From Turicimonas muris (GTDB lineage Bacteria; Pseudomonadota; Gammaproteobacteria; Burkholderiales; Burkholderiaceae_F): 64,000 nucleotides of DNA. A program made the translations under genes and the position numbers. This document shows, piece by piece, positions 7,745 through 16,441 of the stretch. Each line of letters starts with the position of its first letter. Within the stretch, counting starts at the first letter, position 1. The stretch spans positions 1-64,000 of the forward strand of contig NZ_NHMP01000005.1 in assembly GCF_002221595.1 (NCBI RefSeq), given 5' to 3'. Under the pieces are notes generated by a model. That model saw nothing but the letters and a program-made list of their open reading frames with translations, did not search any database and was not told where the DNA came from.

Positions 7745-8626
7745 TTTATTTCTCCGCAACAATTAACTGTTGCCGTCTTGGGGAGTACTGCTGAAAACCT
7801 TTACATTTGTATGAAACGTAACAGAATGTTAGGAATTTTAACAAATAGAAATAAATAGTGAAAAGGTTTTAAGCTCCTTTTAACAATTTTCCCAGTTAAA
7901 AAAATCATTAAATTTATATAATTTATCGACTATGTTTGCATATTAATTAAAATATTTATATTAATTTCAAGTAATTATTTACTCATTTATTTTTTAAATT
8001 ATTTTTCATGTAACTCAAAAATTATGAGTTGTAAATTTACAAATATCATCCTTTCGGATTAGCTTTATTCGCAATATCGAAAATTTGAATCCGATACAGG
8101 GTTCTTAGCGATGCTCCGGAACGAGCGTTCCGCCTGCACGTATAAAGGCCAAAACATCAACAGTGTCAAAGGATATAAATGAATAACAGAGCAAAATCAC
8201 ATTTTCTGTGGAACTCGGTTTTGTCAGTTTTGTACGCTTTACAACTTACATCCTCAAGCACTAGCCTTCATTGGTCTTGTGTACTAACTCTTGCGAACCG
8301 TGTCTTGAATTTGGGCACTGATAACTACATCTTTCCTGCGTCCAAAAACTTCAATCAGGAAGGACATCTGAAGAGAGTATCCTCTAGTCTGCATATTTAT
8401 CTCCTGGGGAACGATTCTTTTTTACTGAGACAATTTTCTGCCAGATAACTGCTCGAGTAGTTTGATATAGATCAAACTTTGGTCACTTTTTTAAGTCAAT
8501 GAGGAAACAGAGAAGACGACACAGCCAAGAACTTCAAGTTGTATCAGCTCATATTTGCTGATTACTTCACAGATTTATCTGTGTCTCGGCCTAAAATAAC
8601 GGTTTTAGGTTTATTGCGTCCAAGTC
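7745..8626. other. Long divergent intergenic region, partly very AT-rich
   Basis: About 880 bases between the ydh-type operon and moeA. 7800-8060 is strikingly AT-rich and would suit promoters of the minus-strand operon. A 6-bp hairpin with a GAGC loop lies at 8117-8132. A plus-strand frame at 8179-8448 (89 codons) has an AAAGGAT before its ATG, but its product looks like no protein I know and I do not call it. An FNR-type site lies at 8462-8475. No tRNA or other RNA gene was recognised. Confidence 0.5.
8462..8475. promoter_or_regulatory. FNR-type operator
   Basis: TTGAT-ATAG-ATCAA is an exact match to the FNR/CRP-family consensus TTGAT-N4-ATCAA, and the palindrome extends one more base on each side. 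It is 151 bases upstream of the moeA-like start. An anaerobically induced moeA fits a cluster of molybdenum/tungsten enzymes. E. coli ydhY is itself FNR-activated, but this site is about 1 kb from the ydhY-like start. Confidence 0.7.
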
Positions 8627-9802
8627 ATGAACGGAAATTTTGTACTCTATCCTTTCAGCCGTCCGCCGTTGCCATTTGAAAAAGTCAAAATCACTTCTCC
8701 TTTGGCAAATAGTTTTGGTCTTGAACTGGCGGAAGACGTTATCAGCCAAGAAAATATTCCACCCTATGATGTGGCAACCAGAGACGGCTGGGCTATTGCA
8801 ACCGAAGATAAGCACTATCCGCTTAAATCTCCGGCAATCGTTAACGGCGAAGGGCCGAAGTACTTGGAAGTCGATTCATACTGCTGGATCAACACCGGAG
8901 GATATTTACCGGAGAGGGCCGACGCCGTTGTTTCTAACAAAGAGCCGTCCGATCCTGAATTCGGTCTCGACACATATCCACTTGAAAATGTCTTGCCGAA
9001 AGGCAGCGAATGGCAAAGAGGCGAGTTAATTCTCAAAGCCGGGACGGTGCTGGCTGCTGCGCAGCAGGCCCTTTTGTTTGAAGCGGGGATTCAAGAAGTA
9101 ACCGTATACAAACGCCCTTCCGTTGCAATTTTAGCCACGGGACACGAAATTGTTGAAGCAGGTTCGGAGTCAATAGTCAAAAGAGGACGGCATTCGAGCA
9201 ATGCCACTTATCTCTCTAATCTGCTGAATGGTCTGGGACTAACCGACACAGCCGTCTTTTTTGCAAAAGACTCTGCGGTAGAACTTACCTCGAGGCTCAT
9301 TTCGTTGGGTCAATATTTTGACTTTATCATTACCGTCGGCGGCACAGGTCAAGGCAAGAGCGATTTGTTGCGCAAAGCTATCAAAATGTCCGGCGGTTCT
9401 CTTATCAAGGACGGCACCCGGTTATCCAGTTCCCTTCCGTTTGTATATGGAAAGATGAACAAATCGATTCTTATCGGCCTACCTGGCAATCCGCTCGGCT
9501 TTATTTGTCTAGCTCAGCGATTTGTCCTTCCTCAGATTTGGTCTTCCTTCATGACTACACCTTTTCCTGTGAAGAAAGTAGAAGCGATCATGGGCTTCAA
9601 TTTCCAAGGAAAAGCCGGAGATATCTGTGTTCAGCTTGCTCCTTTGGGTGATCATCTTATTGCCCTTCCGCTGCAAAAAGGAAGCGGTCGTTCTGCGTCA
9701 TTCAGAGATGCACAGGCCATTATTAAGAATCCAAAAGGACACCACTTAGAAGCAAACCAGCAAGTAGAAGCTGAGCTCTTCTTCAACGGCCTTCACTTTT
9801 AG
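8627..9802 (+). CDS. moeA: Molybdopterin molybdenumtransferase (MoeA-like)
   Basis: A 391-residue MoeA-family protein that inserts molybdate or tungstate into adenylated molybdopterin. Visible family marks: DVATRDGWA near residue 49, PSVAILATGHEI near 164, GGTGQGKSDL in the MoCF-binding domain, and GLPGNP near 285. The usual GGVS loop is changed to GGTGQGKSD, so it may be a divergent paralogue rather than the main housekeeping MoeA. The SD upstream of ATG 8627 is weak. It faces away from the AOR-type operon and has an FNR site upstream, so a dedicated role in maturing that enzyme is plausible. Confidence 0.85.
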   Translation: MNGNFVLYPFSRPPLPFEKVKITSPLANSFGLELAEDVISQENIPPYDVATRDGWAIATEDKHYPLKSPAIVNGEGPKYLEVDSYCWINTGGYLPERADAVVSNKEPSDPEFGLDTYPLENVLPKGSEWQRGELILKAGTVLAAAQQALLFEAGIQEVTVYKRPSVAILATGHEIVEAGSESIVKRGRHSSNATYLSNLLNGLGLTDTAVFFAKDSAVELTSRLISLGQYFDFIITVGGTGQGKSDLLRKAIKMSGGSLIKDGTRLSSSLPFVYGKMNKSILIGLPGNPLGFICLAQRFVLPQIWSSFMTTPFPVKKVEAIMGFNFQGKAGDICVQLAPLGDHLIALPLQKGSGRSASFRDAQAIIKNPKGHHLEANQQVEAELFFNGLHF

Positions 9803-9931
9803 GCTGCAGCTGTCTTCGCAGATAAGAAGAAAAATAGATCTCGGGTGATGAACCTACCGATTTTGATCAAAGAGAGAGCGGTCTCATTCGGCTGTAAACA
9901 GCCTGAGCAGCGCAGCTCCCTTCAATAACGA

Positions 9932-9965
9932 AAGGACGGCAGTTTCAATAGATCTGACCGTCCTT
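9932..9965. terminator. Hairpin between converging genes (weak terminator)
   Basis: An 8-bp perfect stem (9932-9939 with 9958-9965) with an 18-nt loop lies between the convergent moeA and flavoprotein genes. It lacks a good T-tract on either side, so termination is only inferred from position. Confidence 0.4.
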
Positions 9966-9986
9966 GTGCTGAATTAGATTAAAGAA

Positions 9987-11486
9987 CTAACCTCTGGCTT
10001 TTTCTTTAGCGACATTTTCGCCCGCGATCCTGCCAAAGACGAAGCAGTCAAGAAGAGCATTACCGCCGACTCGGTTGGTTCCATGGATACCGCCGGTAAT
10101 TTCGCCGGCTGCATATAAGCGAGGAATCGGAGTTCCGGTGCAGTCCAGAACTTGAGCCTTGGTGTTGGTATTCAATCCGCCCATCGTATGGTGAACGGTC
10201 ATGCCTGTGTAGCAAGCCCAGAAAGGTCCTTTTTCAATCTTTCTTGTGAGATTGCGCGGTGCCTTATAGAAGTCAGGATCTTCCTTGTTTTTGATAATAA
10301 CGTTGTTATATCTGTCTACCGTCTTCTGCAAACCTTCAGGATCCACGCCCATCTTCACAGCCAGTTCTTTAATAGTCGGAGCTGTCCATGCTTCGTTGAT
10401 TTCAATGCCTCTTTGAACTGCATCATGTACGGCACTGTTGTATGACTCATACTGATTATTATCAACCACTGTATAGCCATAGCGTTCCGGTGTGCCTAAT
10501 ACTGCATCACGGATATGATCGCGCCGTGCGCCTTCATCAACGATACGATTGCCTCGTTTATCTACATAGATGGAACCGTCCACATTGGTATTCAAGATGA
10601 TCTTCATCTTCTTACCGGCCGGTGCTCCCGGAGTGGACTGGATGAAGTCCATACCAATCAAATATCCGCCGATTCGATTTGCAGCCATCATTACATCACC
10701 GGTATGGCCGGGAAGATTGTCAGTGCCGAGGCCGGCAGTTCTCGGATCATGCAGTTCTCTTAAATACTGATTGCCGGAGAATCCGCCGCTGGCCAAAACT
10801 ACGCCTTTCTTGGCTTCGATATTTAAGACTTGTCCTTTGCTGTTTTGAACTTTTACGCCTAGGACATCGCCGCTCCATGGCTGTTCGCGGTAAATTTCAA
10901 CGACGGAGAAACCGGTCTTGAAAGGAACGTTTTCTTTCTTCAGGGCTTTAGACAAAACACCTGTATAACCGATGCCTTTCGGAACTGCAGGAGAGTGAGC
11001 GCGAGGATAGAGACCGCCGAACATTTGATGAACTGTAGGCTTGAATTCCATTCCTAAGCCTTCAAGCCATGTGATTACGCTATAGGCATTATCACAAAGG
11101 ACTTTGACGCGGGCAGGATCGCCTCTGAAATCGCCGGCAGCTAAGGTTTGAGCGGCATGCTTTTCAGGAGAATCTTCAATATTTTGCTTCGGTTGACGGA
11201 CCGGGTCTGCTGCATTAATTTGGCCTTGAGCTGCCATTGTATTACCGCCGGCAAAAAGCAATTTTTCAATAATTACTACTTTTGCTCCGTTTTGTGCAGC
11301 CAACAATGCAGCAGCCATGCCAGCTCCGCCGCCGCCAACTACAACAACATCATAGGATTCGTCCCACTTCTGAGGAACGTACGGATTTGCAGGATTTGAG
11401 GTCTGGGCAAGAACAGCTCCGGAACCAAAAGCAAGAACACCTGCACCGGCTGTCTTGAAAAGATTTCTTCTGCTAATGTTGGACAT
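9987..11486 (-). CDS. Tat-exported FAD-dependent fumarate reductase-type flavoprotein
   Basis: A 499-residue periplasmic flavoprotein of the FrdA/flavocytochrome c reductase family. A Tat signal SRRNLFK (RR 6-7) is followed by a hydrophobic segment ending VLAQ. The FAD dinucleotide fold starts at VVVGGGGAG (48-56). The C-terminal AAGEITGG...NRVGGNALLD segment is typical of the family. It lacks the haem domain of flavocytochrome c3 and the FMN-binding domain of UrdA-type proteins, so it needs a separate electron donor. It lies 104 bases downstream of a FixJ-type regulator gene. The substrate could be fumarate or another unsaturated acid and is not decidable here. Confidence 0.88.
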   Translation of the reverse strand: MSNISRRNLFKTAGAGVLAFGSGAVLAQTSNPANPYVPQKWDESYDVVVVGGGGAGMAAALLAAQNGAKVVIIEKLLFAGGNTMAAQGQINAADPVRQPKQNIEDSPEKHAAQTLAAGDFRGDPARVKVLCDNAYSVITWLEGLGMEFKPTVHQMFGGLYPRAHSPAVPKGIGYTGVLSKALKKENVPFKTGFSVVEIYREQPWSGDVLGVKVQNSKGQVLNIEAKKGVVLASGGFSGNQYLRELHDPRTAGLGTDNLPGHTGDVMMAANRIGGYLIGMDFIQSTPGAPAGKKMKIILNTNVDGSIYVDKRGNRIVDEGARRDHIRDAVLGTPERYGYTVVDNNQYESYNSAVHDAVQRGIEINEAWTAPTIKELAVKMGVDPEGLQKTVDRYNNVIIKNKEDPDFYKAPRNLTRKIEKGPFWACYTGMTVHHTMGGLNTNTKAQVLDCTGTPIPRLYAAGEITGGIHGTNRVGGNALLDCFVFGRIAGENVAKEKARG

Positions 11487-11590
11487 AATAAACTCCTTGA
11501 AGATTTTGAGAAAAAACTTCCCCTGAGAGGACCTTTTCAGTCCCCTGTGAATTGAATTAACTGTTTAAAAAACTATTGAGAAATAAAGCG

Positions 11591-12214
11591 TTACGCCTCT
11601 ATATGCGACATAAACTCTCTTAGTTGTATTAGGTCTCTGACACCGACTTTGTTATAGGCATTGAAGCGATGAGTTTCTACGGTTCTCTCACTCAATCCTA
11701 ACCTTTGAGCAATCTGGTAGTTCATCAATCCGGCATTAACCAACTTCAATACTTCCTTTTCTCGTTGAGTTAAAGCGTCGTAGAACTCCTGATACCTGAC
11801 CATTCGATAATCCTTATGCCGTTCTTCATTATCAGTCTTCACGGCTCTTTCAACAGCTTCAAGCAGAACTTCAGCTGACACAGGCTTTTTCAGAATATCA
11901 ACGGCGCCTTTTCTAAAAGCGGTAATGGCCATGTCTACATCCGCATGAGCTGTAAGAAAGATGATAGGCTGAGAATAACCTTCATGCGCCAGCATTTCCT
12001 GAAACTCCAAACCATTCACCAAAGGCATTTGGTAATCCAAAATGATGCAGCCGGGAACTTCCGGATCGTCCTTTTTCAAAAACGAAGCGGTGTCAGAATA
12101 AAAAGTGACAAGCCAGCCTTCAGTCTTGAGGATGAAACGGATTGCGTCTCCGAATCCTTCGTCATCATCAACAATACGAACGATTGAATTTTCCTGAAGT
12201 TTGCGGTCGATCAC
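11591..12214 (-). CDS. FixJ/TtrR-type response regulator
   Basis: A 207-residue two-component regulator: an N-terminal receiver with acidic pair D16/D17, phosphoacceptor D60 (in LDYQMP), TAH near 93-95 and a KKP lysine, followed by a LuxR/FixJ-type HTH (about 145-200; LTQREKEVLKLV...SERTVETHR). The start is GTG 12214 with GGGAG 6 nt upstream. The porin gene ends only 17 bases before it, so they are co-transcribed. The likely partner is the divergent kinase at 13505. The pair resembles TtrS-TtrR, which senses tetrathionate, but the signal here is unknown. Confidence 0.85.
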   Translation of the reverse strand: MIDRKLQENSIVRIVDDDEGFGDAIRFILKTEGWLVTFYSDTASFLKKDDPEVPGCIILDYQMPLVNGLEFQEMLAHEGYSQPIIFLTAHADVDMAITAFRKGAVDILKKPVSAEVLLEAVERAVKTDNEERHKDYRMVRYQEFYDALTQREKEVLKLVNAGLMNYQIAQRLGLSERTVETHRFNAYNKVGVRDLIQLREFMSHIEA

Positions 12215-12231
12215 TTTTTTCTCCCAAAAGA

Positions 12232-13374
12232 CTAAAAGTTATGACACACACCGAACGCTGTTGTTAAACGAGTCGCCTTGCTTTCAGCATTCTTGAACAT
12301 TCCTGTTCCTCTGGCATAGCTGCCTACTGCATAGAGCGAGGTTCGCTTGGACAATGGATAGAGGTACTTTAAAGAAGCGACCCAACGATCGCCGTCCCTG
12401 TCGGCATCTGTCTTCATGCTTTCACCCTGCCATTTTCCCATATTCCATTTGAAGGCGCCAAAGAGTTTTCCTCCGCCTACAGGATAGCTACCGCCGATAA
12501 CAAAGGAGTCGGATCTAAAGCCTTTCCTGCTTTCTTTGACCTTAGCTGCGGTTCCAAAACCTAAATCTTTGGCATAAAAGGCATTAGGACCGCCGCTCAG
12601 GTTTCGAGAATTCCAAACATGTTGGTATCCGAGGTTTAGGCGAAACTGTCCGAACATCTTATATGCTGTCAAGAATAAGTTATAAGTCGGCTCCGAATCT
12701 GCCCCATTATTGGCTCCGGCTTTTCTGTAATCGATCACTGTAAAAACAGTTCCTACGCTAAAGTCAGCTTGTTTGTATTGGGCAGATAGACCATAGTAAT
12801 GATTGTTTTTACTCCAAGTATCCTCATCAGAGGAGATGCCGTTTGAGTATTGCGCCGTCAAAGTAACTGAATTGGTTGGCTTTACTTGGTAAGTAACAGA
12901 ATTGTTGAGCATTCCGGAATTAACCAGAGAACCAATAAGAGCAGCATCTAAGAAGTTGCTTGCCATTGGATTGGCACCCATCTTTGGAAACTGCCCAAAG
13001 TATCCGGTGGTGCCCATTAAAGAGCCCGAGCGGCCGAAACCAAGTTCGCCCCATTTCCCGCCGACGAGCAGTAAAGAATCTCTGTCGAAAAGCACACCGG
13101 CGGTTTGAGGAGCTCCGTTATTCACTTTGATGCCTTGTTCCAAGATGAACTTAACGTAATTCCCACTCCCGAGTTCTTCTTTTCCCGTCAGACCCCAACG
13201 ACTGGCGGCATTTCCTCCCGAGACGGCTTGAACACTAGTCTGCTGACCTTTGCCTTTCATAACGCCGAAACCCGTATCCACAACACCGTAAACACTCACC
13301 GTGCTTTGAGCGTAAACAGTCGGGACCGCGCACAGCAAACAAAAGGTTAATATCTTGTTGGACAATCCTGACAC
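12232..13374 (-). CDS. Gram-negative porin (Burkholderia-type)
   Basis: A 380-residue general porin of the Porin_4/OmpC-like family of betaproteobacteria. I chose GTG 13374 because AAGGAG lies immediately upstream and it gives a short signal peptide ending TVYA before QSTVSVYGVVD. The in-frame ATG at 13404 would add ten charged residues. Mature-chain marks are SRWGLTGKEELG near the N-terminus, repeated aromatic-ended beta strands and a C-terminal phenylalanine (CHNF). It is the first gene of an operon with the FixJ-type regulator, so uptake of a respiratory substrate may be under that two-component system. Confidence 0.85.
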   Translation of the reverse strand: MSGLSNKILTFCLLCAVPTVYAQSTVSVYGVVDTGFGVMKGKGQQTSVQAVSGGNAASRWGLTGKEELGSGNYVKFILEQGIKVNNGAPQTAGVLFDRDSLLLVGGKWGELGFGRSGSLMGTTGYFGQFPKMGANPMASNFLDAALIGSLVNSGMLNNSVTYQVKPTNSVTLTAQYSNGISSDEDTWSKNNHYYGLSAQYKQADFSVGTVFTVIDYRKAGANNGADSEPTYNLFLTAYKMFGQFRLNLGYQHVWNSRNLSGGPNAFYAKDLGFGTAAKVKESRKGFRSDSFVIGGSYPVGGGKLFGAFKWNMGKWQGESMKTDADRDGDRWVASLKYLYPLSKRTSLYAVGSYARGTGMFKNAESKATRLTTAFGVCHNF

Positions 13375-13427
13375 CTTTTTCTCCTTTGTTTTGAGAACTT
13401 CCATGGCTCCAAGATAAAGAAACCATC

Positions 13428-13450
13428 ACTTAGGATCCTGGTACCTAAGT
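13428..13450. promoter_or_regulatory. Inverted-repeat operator between porin and sensor kinase
   Basis: ACTTAGG and CCTAAGT form a perfect 7-9-7 palindrome in the 130-base space between the divergent porin-regulator operon and the kinase gene. It is a good candidate binding site for the FixJ-type regulator of this locus. A second copy was not seen upstream of the flavoprotein gene. Confidence 0.5.
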
Positions 13451-13504
13451 ACTAAAAAAGGTGAAAATCCTAATAGGCCGGTATGAGATCATAGAGGCAG
13501 TGAT

Positions 13505-15322
13505 ATGGAGATCTTTATGCCGAAAATTCTCTTGCTTTTATTGCTGCCTTTGGCTTTGTTATCGGGTCCGGCACAAGCCACTTACGTAGTTGGTCTCGGA
13601 ACCGGTGCTATGTCGAGCAACGAGCAAGAATTCTTTGAAGCAACTAAAAATTATCTGGAACAGAAATTCGGCACGAATGAAATCCAATTCATGCAGCCGG
13701 TGTCTCTTACGCACTTAAAGAAACTGATAGAAGAAAAGAAAATCGAGTACTTCATTTCTTCGGCAGGCTTTGCTCGCTCTCTTTCACAAGACGGTGTTCG
13801 CGAGCTATTAATCTACGCTCCTACTAAAAAGGGAACAGATAGAAATGAATTAGGCTCGGTCTTTTTAACTCGGCAGGAGATGACCGTGCGCACGCTTGCC
13901 GATTTAAAAGGCAAACGCTTTACCTCCAACAATCCTGAGGCTTTTTTTAGCCACATTGTGCCGTTAGCAGAAATCAGTTATGCCGGATACGATCCTAAAA
14001 AATTCTTCTCCTCGGTATCTTTCCTCAATAAAAATCCCGAAGATCTTCTGCAGGCTTTAATTGACGGAAGAACCGATGTCGTAGCGCTCCCCGGCTGCTA
14101 TTGGGAAACCTTGTCCGCACAAAATAAAGAAATTCGAGAGAAGGTAAATCCGGTGTTAGTCTCGAGTACGTCTCCTTGCACCAGCTCTACTCGAACCTTT
14201 CCGAATTGGACCTTATCTTCTACAAAAAACAGCGATGCGGCCTTCACACGAAAGTTAGTTACTGCACTTCTTGAGATGCCATTTTCGAAAGGAACCGCTT
14301 CATGGTCGGTTCAAATGGATCTCAGCTCAATTGATGGTCTTTTCAAGGAGCTGAAGATAGGCCACTTCTCTGACTACCGGCCTTGGACTCTCAAAGAAAT
14401 GCTTCAAAAGTACAGTTTTGCAGTCCTTCTTTTTGCAGTTTTCCTTTTGGGCCTGCTTTCTCTGACGCTCTTCCTTTACCTGAAATTAAAAAGAAGGTCT
14501 GAACAGCTTGTAGCTACGTTAAGAGCCAAAATCAAAACCGATCGGGCTATGAAAGAGGCCGAAGCCCGTTTGATGGCGTTGCAAAAAATAAGCACCATCG
14601 ATCATATGAGTTCAATGATTGCGCATGAACTACCTCAACCTTTAGGGGCCGTCCAAGCTTATGCCGAAGGTCTTTTGCGAGCACAAAACAAACAAGCACT
14701 TGACAGTCAAACTCTGACCGAGATGCTAATAAAAATAATTTTTCAGACCAAGAAAGTTGAAGATATCGTCAACTCGGTCCGAAATTACGCAAAAGAAAGA
14801 AAGTTAAAGAAAACACCATCGAAAGTTAACGGAACAGTAGCGGAAGCTATCCAAGATTTTCGCTTTGCCTTTCATTGTGATAATTTGGCAATCAATTTTT
14901 TCCGATCAAATGCTGAGCCGGTTTGCAGTTTGTCGCCTTTGGAATTTGAATTGGCAATCTACAATCTGCTTAAGAATGCCAAGGAGGCTCTCGAAGCTCA
15001 AAATGTTAAGAATCCGGAGATCACTCTTGCTGTTAACGAGGACAAAGATAGTTGCAGAATAGCCATTGCAGACAATGGGTCCAAGGTCTCAGATGATGAA
15101 CTGCAAAGAATCCAAGTATCCATGTCCTCTCGCAAAAGTGCCGGGTTAGGAATTGGTCTTTCCATCGTGAGATCCATCATTCAGAATCACGGAGGAAAAT
15201 TTTCAATCAAACGAACTGAACTTGGGTCAGGTATTACCTGCGAAATAACGCTTCCGCTTTTCAAAGCAGAGCATTCTCAGGAAATCAAACCTGACCGAAC
15301 CATAGAGGCTCACACAAAATAA
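13505..15322 (+). CDS. TtrS-like sensor histidine kinase with PhnD-type periplasmic domain
   Basis: A 605-residue membrane kinase. A signal-like N-terminus (about 6-26) is followed by a periplasmic PhnD/TtrS-type solute-binding domain (30-290), one transmembrane helix (about 304-326), a HisKA helix with His374 in IAHELPQPLG, and a HATPase domain with N-box NLLKNAKEAL (487-496), DNG (523-525) and GLGIGLSIV (547-555). Cys198 and Cys215 in the sensor domain recall conserved cysteines of TtrS. It is divergent from the porin-regulator operon. ATG 13517, with GGAG upstream, is an alternative start. It probably senses an alternative electron acceptor used by the adjacent flavoprotein. Confidence 0.85.
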   Translation: MEIFMPKILLLLLLPLALLSGPAQATYVVGLGTGAMSSNEQEFFEATKNYLEQKFGTNEIQFMQPVSLTHLKKLIEEKKIEYFISSAGFARSLSQDGVRELLIYAPTKKGTDRNELGSVFLTRQEMTVRTLADLKGKRFTSNNPEAFFSHIVPLAEISYAGYDPKKFFSSVSFLNKNPEDLLQALIDGRTDVVALPGCYWETLSAQNKEIREKVNPVLVSSTSPCTSSTRTFPNWTLSSTKNSDAAFTRKLVTALLEMPFSKGTASWSVQMDLSSIDGLFKELKIGHFSDYRPWTLKEMLQKYSFAVLLFAVFLLGLLSLTLFLYLKLKRRSEQLVATLRAKIKTDRAMKEAEARLMALQKISTIDHMSSMIAHELPQPLGAVQAYAEGLLRAQNKQALDSQTLTEMLIKIIFQTKKVEDIVNSVRNYAKERKLKKTPSKVNGTVAEAIQDFRFAFHCDNLAINFFRSNAEPVCSLSPLEFELAIYNLLKNAKEALEAQNVKNPEITLAVNEDKDSCRIAIADNGSKVSDDELQRIQVSMSSRKSAGLGIGLSIVRSIIQNHGGKFSIKRTELGSGITCEITLPLFKAEHSQEIKPDRTIEAHTK

Positions 15323-15331
15323 CTTACAAGA

Positions 15332-15799
15332 TTAAGCAGCCAGCTTGTAAAGACCAATAATCTGTGCGGAACCGACGATAAAACCGTCCATTTCTCGGAG
15401 AACTTCTTTTCTTTGAGGAGGACGTTCAAAAGACAATTCGGTATTAACTGCGTAAAGCTTAAAGAAATACCGATGTGTGCCGATTGGAGGACGAGGGCCG
15501 ATATAGCCTACTGTACCTCTGTCGTTCAAACCTTCCTTTGCTCCGGGAATTTGTGAGATATCCTGGCCTGCCGCCAATTCCATAGACTGCGGAGGAAGGT
15601 TATAAACAATCCAATGGGTAAAAATTAATTTAGGATTTTCCGGATCAGGAGCATCCGGATCCTCCACGATGAGTACCAAAGATTTCGCAGCCTCAGGAAT
15701 GTCAGAAATTACTAACGGAGGGGAGAGGTCTTCTCCTTCCTGTGTGTATTCGATTGGAATAAATCCTTTGTCAGCAAAAGCCGGAGAAGAAATCTTCAT
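15332..15799 (-). CDS. YbhB/YbcL family PEBP-like protein
   Basis: A 155-residue cytoplasmic phosphatidylethanolamine-binding-like protein (Raf kinase inhibitor family). Family marks: LSPPLVISDIP near the N-terminus, VEDPDAPDP with the ligand-pocket aspartates, FTHWIVYNLPP and the GPRPPIGTHRYFFKLYA segment. The length is typical. It lies 20 bases downstream of the CBS-domain gene on the same strand, so the two are probably co-transcribed. No biochemical role is established for bacterial members. A weak hairpin (15324-15350) spans its stop codon and the end of the converging kinase gene. Confidence 0.88.
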   Translation of the reverse strand: MKISSPAFADKGFIPIEYTQEGEDLSPPLVISDIPEAAKSLVLIVEDPDAPDPENPKLIFTHWIVYNLPPQSMELAAGQDISQIPGAKEGLNDRGTVGYIGPRPPIGTHRYFFKLYAVNTELSFERPPQRKEVLREMDGFIVGSAQIIGLYKLAA

Positions 15800-15819
15800 C
15801 TTTGGTACCTCAATTTTGA

Positions 15820-16275
15820 CTACGGTCTTTGTGCAATCTCACGAGTCTTAGAGGATTTAACAGCTCGGACGATACTATCAAGCATTACTGAAAGTTCCTC
15901 TACGATATTAGAGGCTGTCACAATACCGCTAATCTTACCTTCCTCATCAACTACAGGGAGTCTTCTTATACCCTGTTCCCGCATTCTGGCCAGAGCATCG
16001 ACCACACCTTCGGAGGAGTGAGCTACAGAAACCGGTGCAGACATAACTTCATCAACCACGAGAGTCTTAATGTCTTTTTCCAAGGCCACTACTTCGATCG
16101 TAATGTCTCGGTCTGTCAGCATACCGATCGGGCGTTCGTTCTCATCAACAACCACGAGACTTCCGACATGCAGTTCTCTCATTTCTTTTGCGCAATTAAG
16201 AAGCGACGTGCCGGAGGGTATTGTTGCAACCTTATGTACAGCCAAATCGCCGATCTTCATTGAGCGAGCTCTCAT
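15820..16275 (-). CDS. CBS-domain pair protein
   Basis: A 151-residue protein made of two CBS domains (about 8-65 and 75-135) with the usual LVVVDENERPIGMLTDRDI and RLPVVDEEGKISGIVT signatures. CBS pairs bind adenine nucleotides or SAM and commonly act as energy sensors. There is no attached effector domain, so the target is unknown. An AGAGGT SD precedes ATG 16275. It lies upstream of the PEBP-like gene in a short operon. Confidence 0.88.
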   Translation of the reverse strand: MRARSMKIGDLAVHKVATIPSGTSLLNCAKEMRELHVGSLVVVDENERPIGMLTDRDITIEVVALEKDIKTLVVDEVMSAPVSVAHSSEGVVDALARMREQGIRRLPVVDEEGKISGIVTASNIVEELSVMLDSIVRAVKSSKTREIAQRP

Positions 16276-16441
16276 ATTTACCTCTTACACTAAATAATCT
16301 TCGATTATCCGAATAGTCTACAAAAAATCTGTTGTTTTTTAAGCAGTTCCCGATAACTCAGCCGATAAATACCACACTAAATGTGGACACCTTGAGAGTT
16401 CCCGGGTCTCAGTTTCTGCAGAGCGAGCTTTGAAAAAATAA

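Noticed and set aside
8179-8448. 89-codon plus-strand frame with an AAAGGAT before the ATG
   Set aside because: Product resembles nothing known and has odd composition; the SD-like bases alone are not enough.
9861-9870. TTGATCAA as a second FNR site
   Set aside because: The half-sites touch with no 4-base spacer, so it does not fit the FNR consensus.
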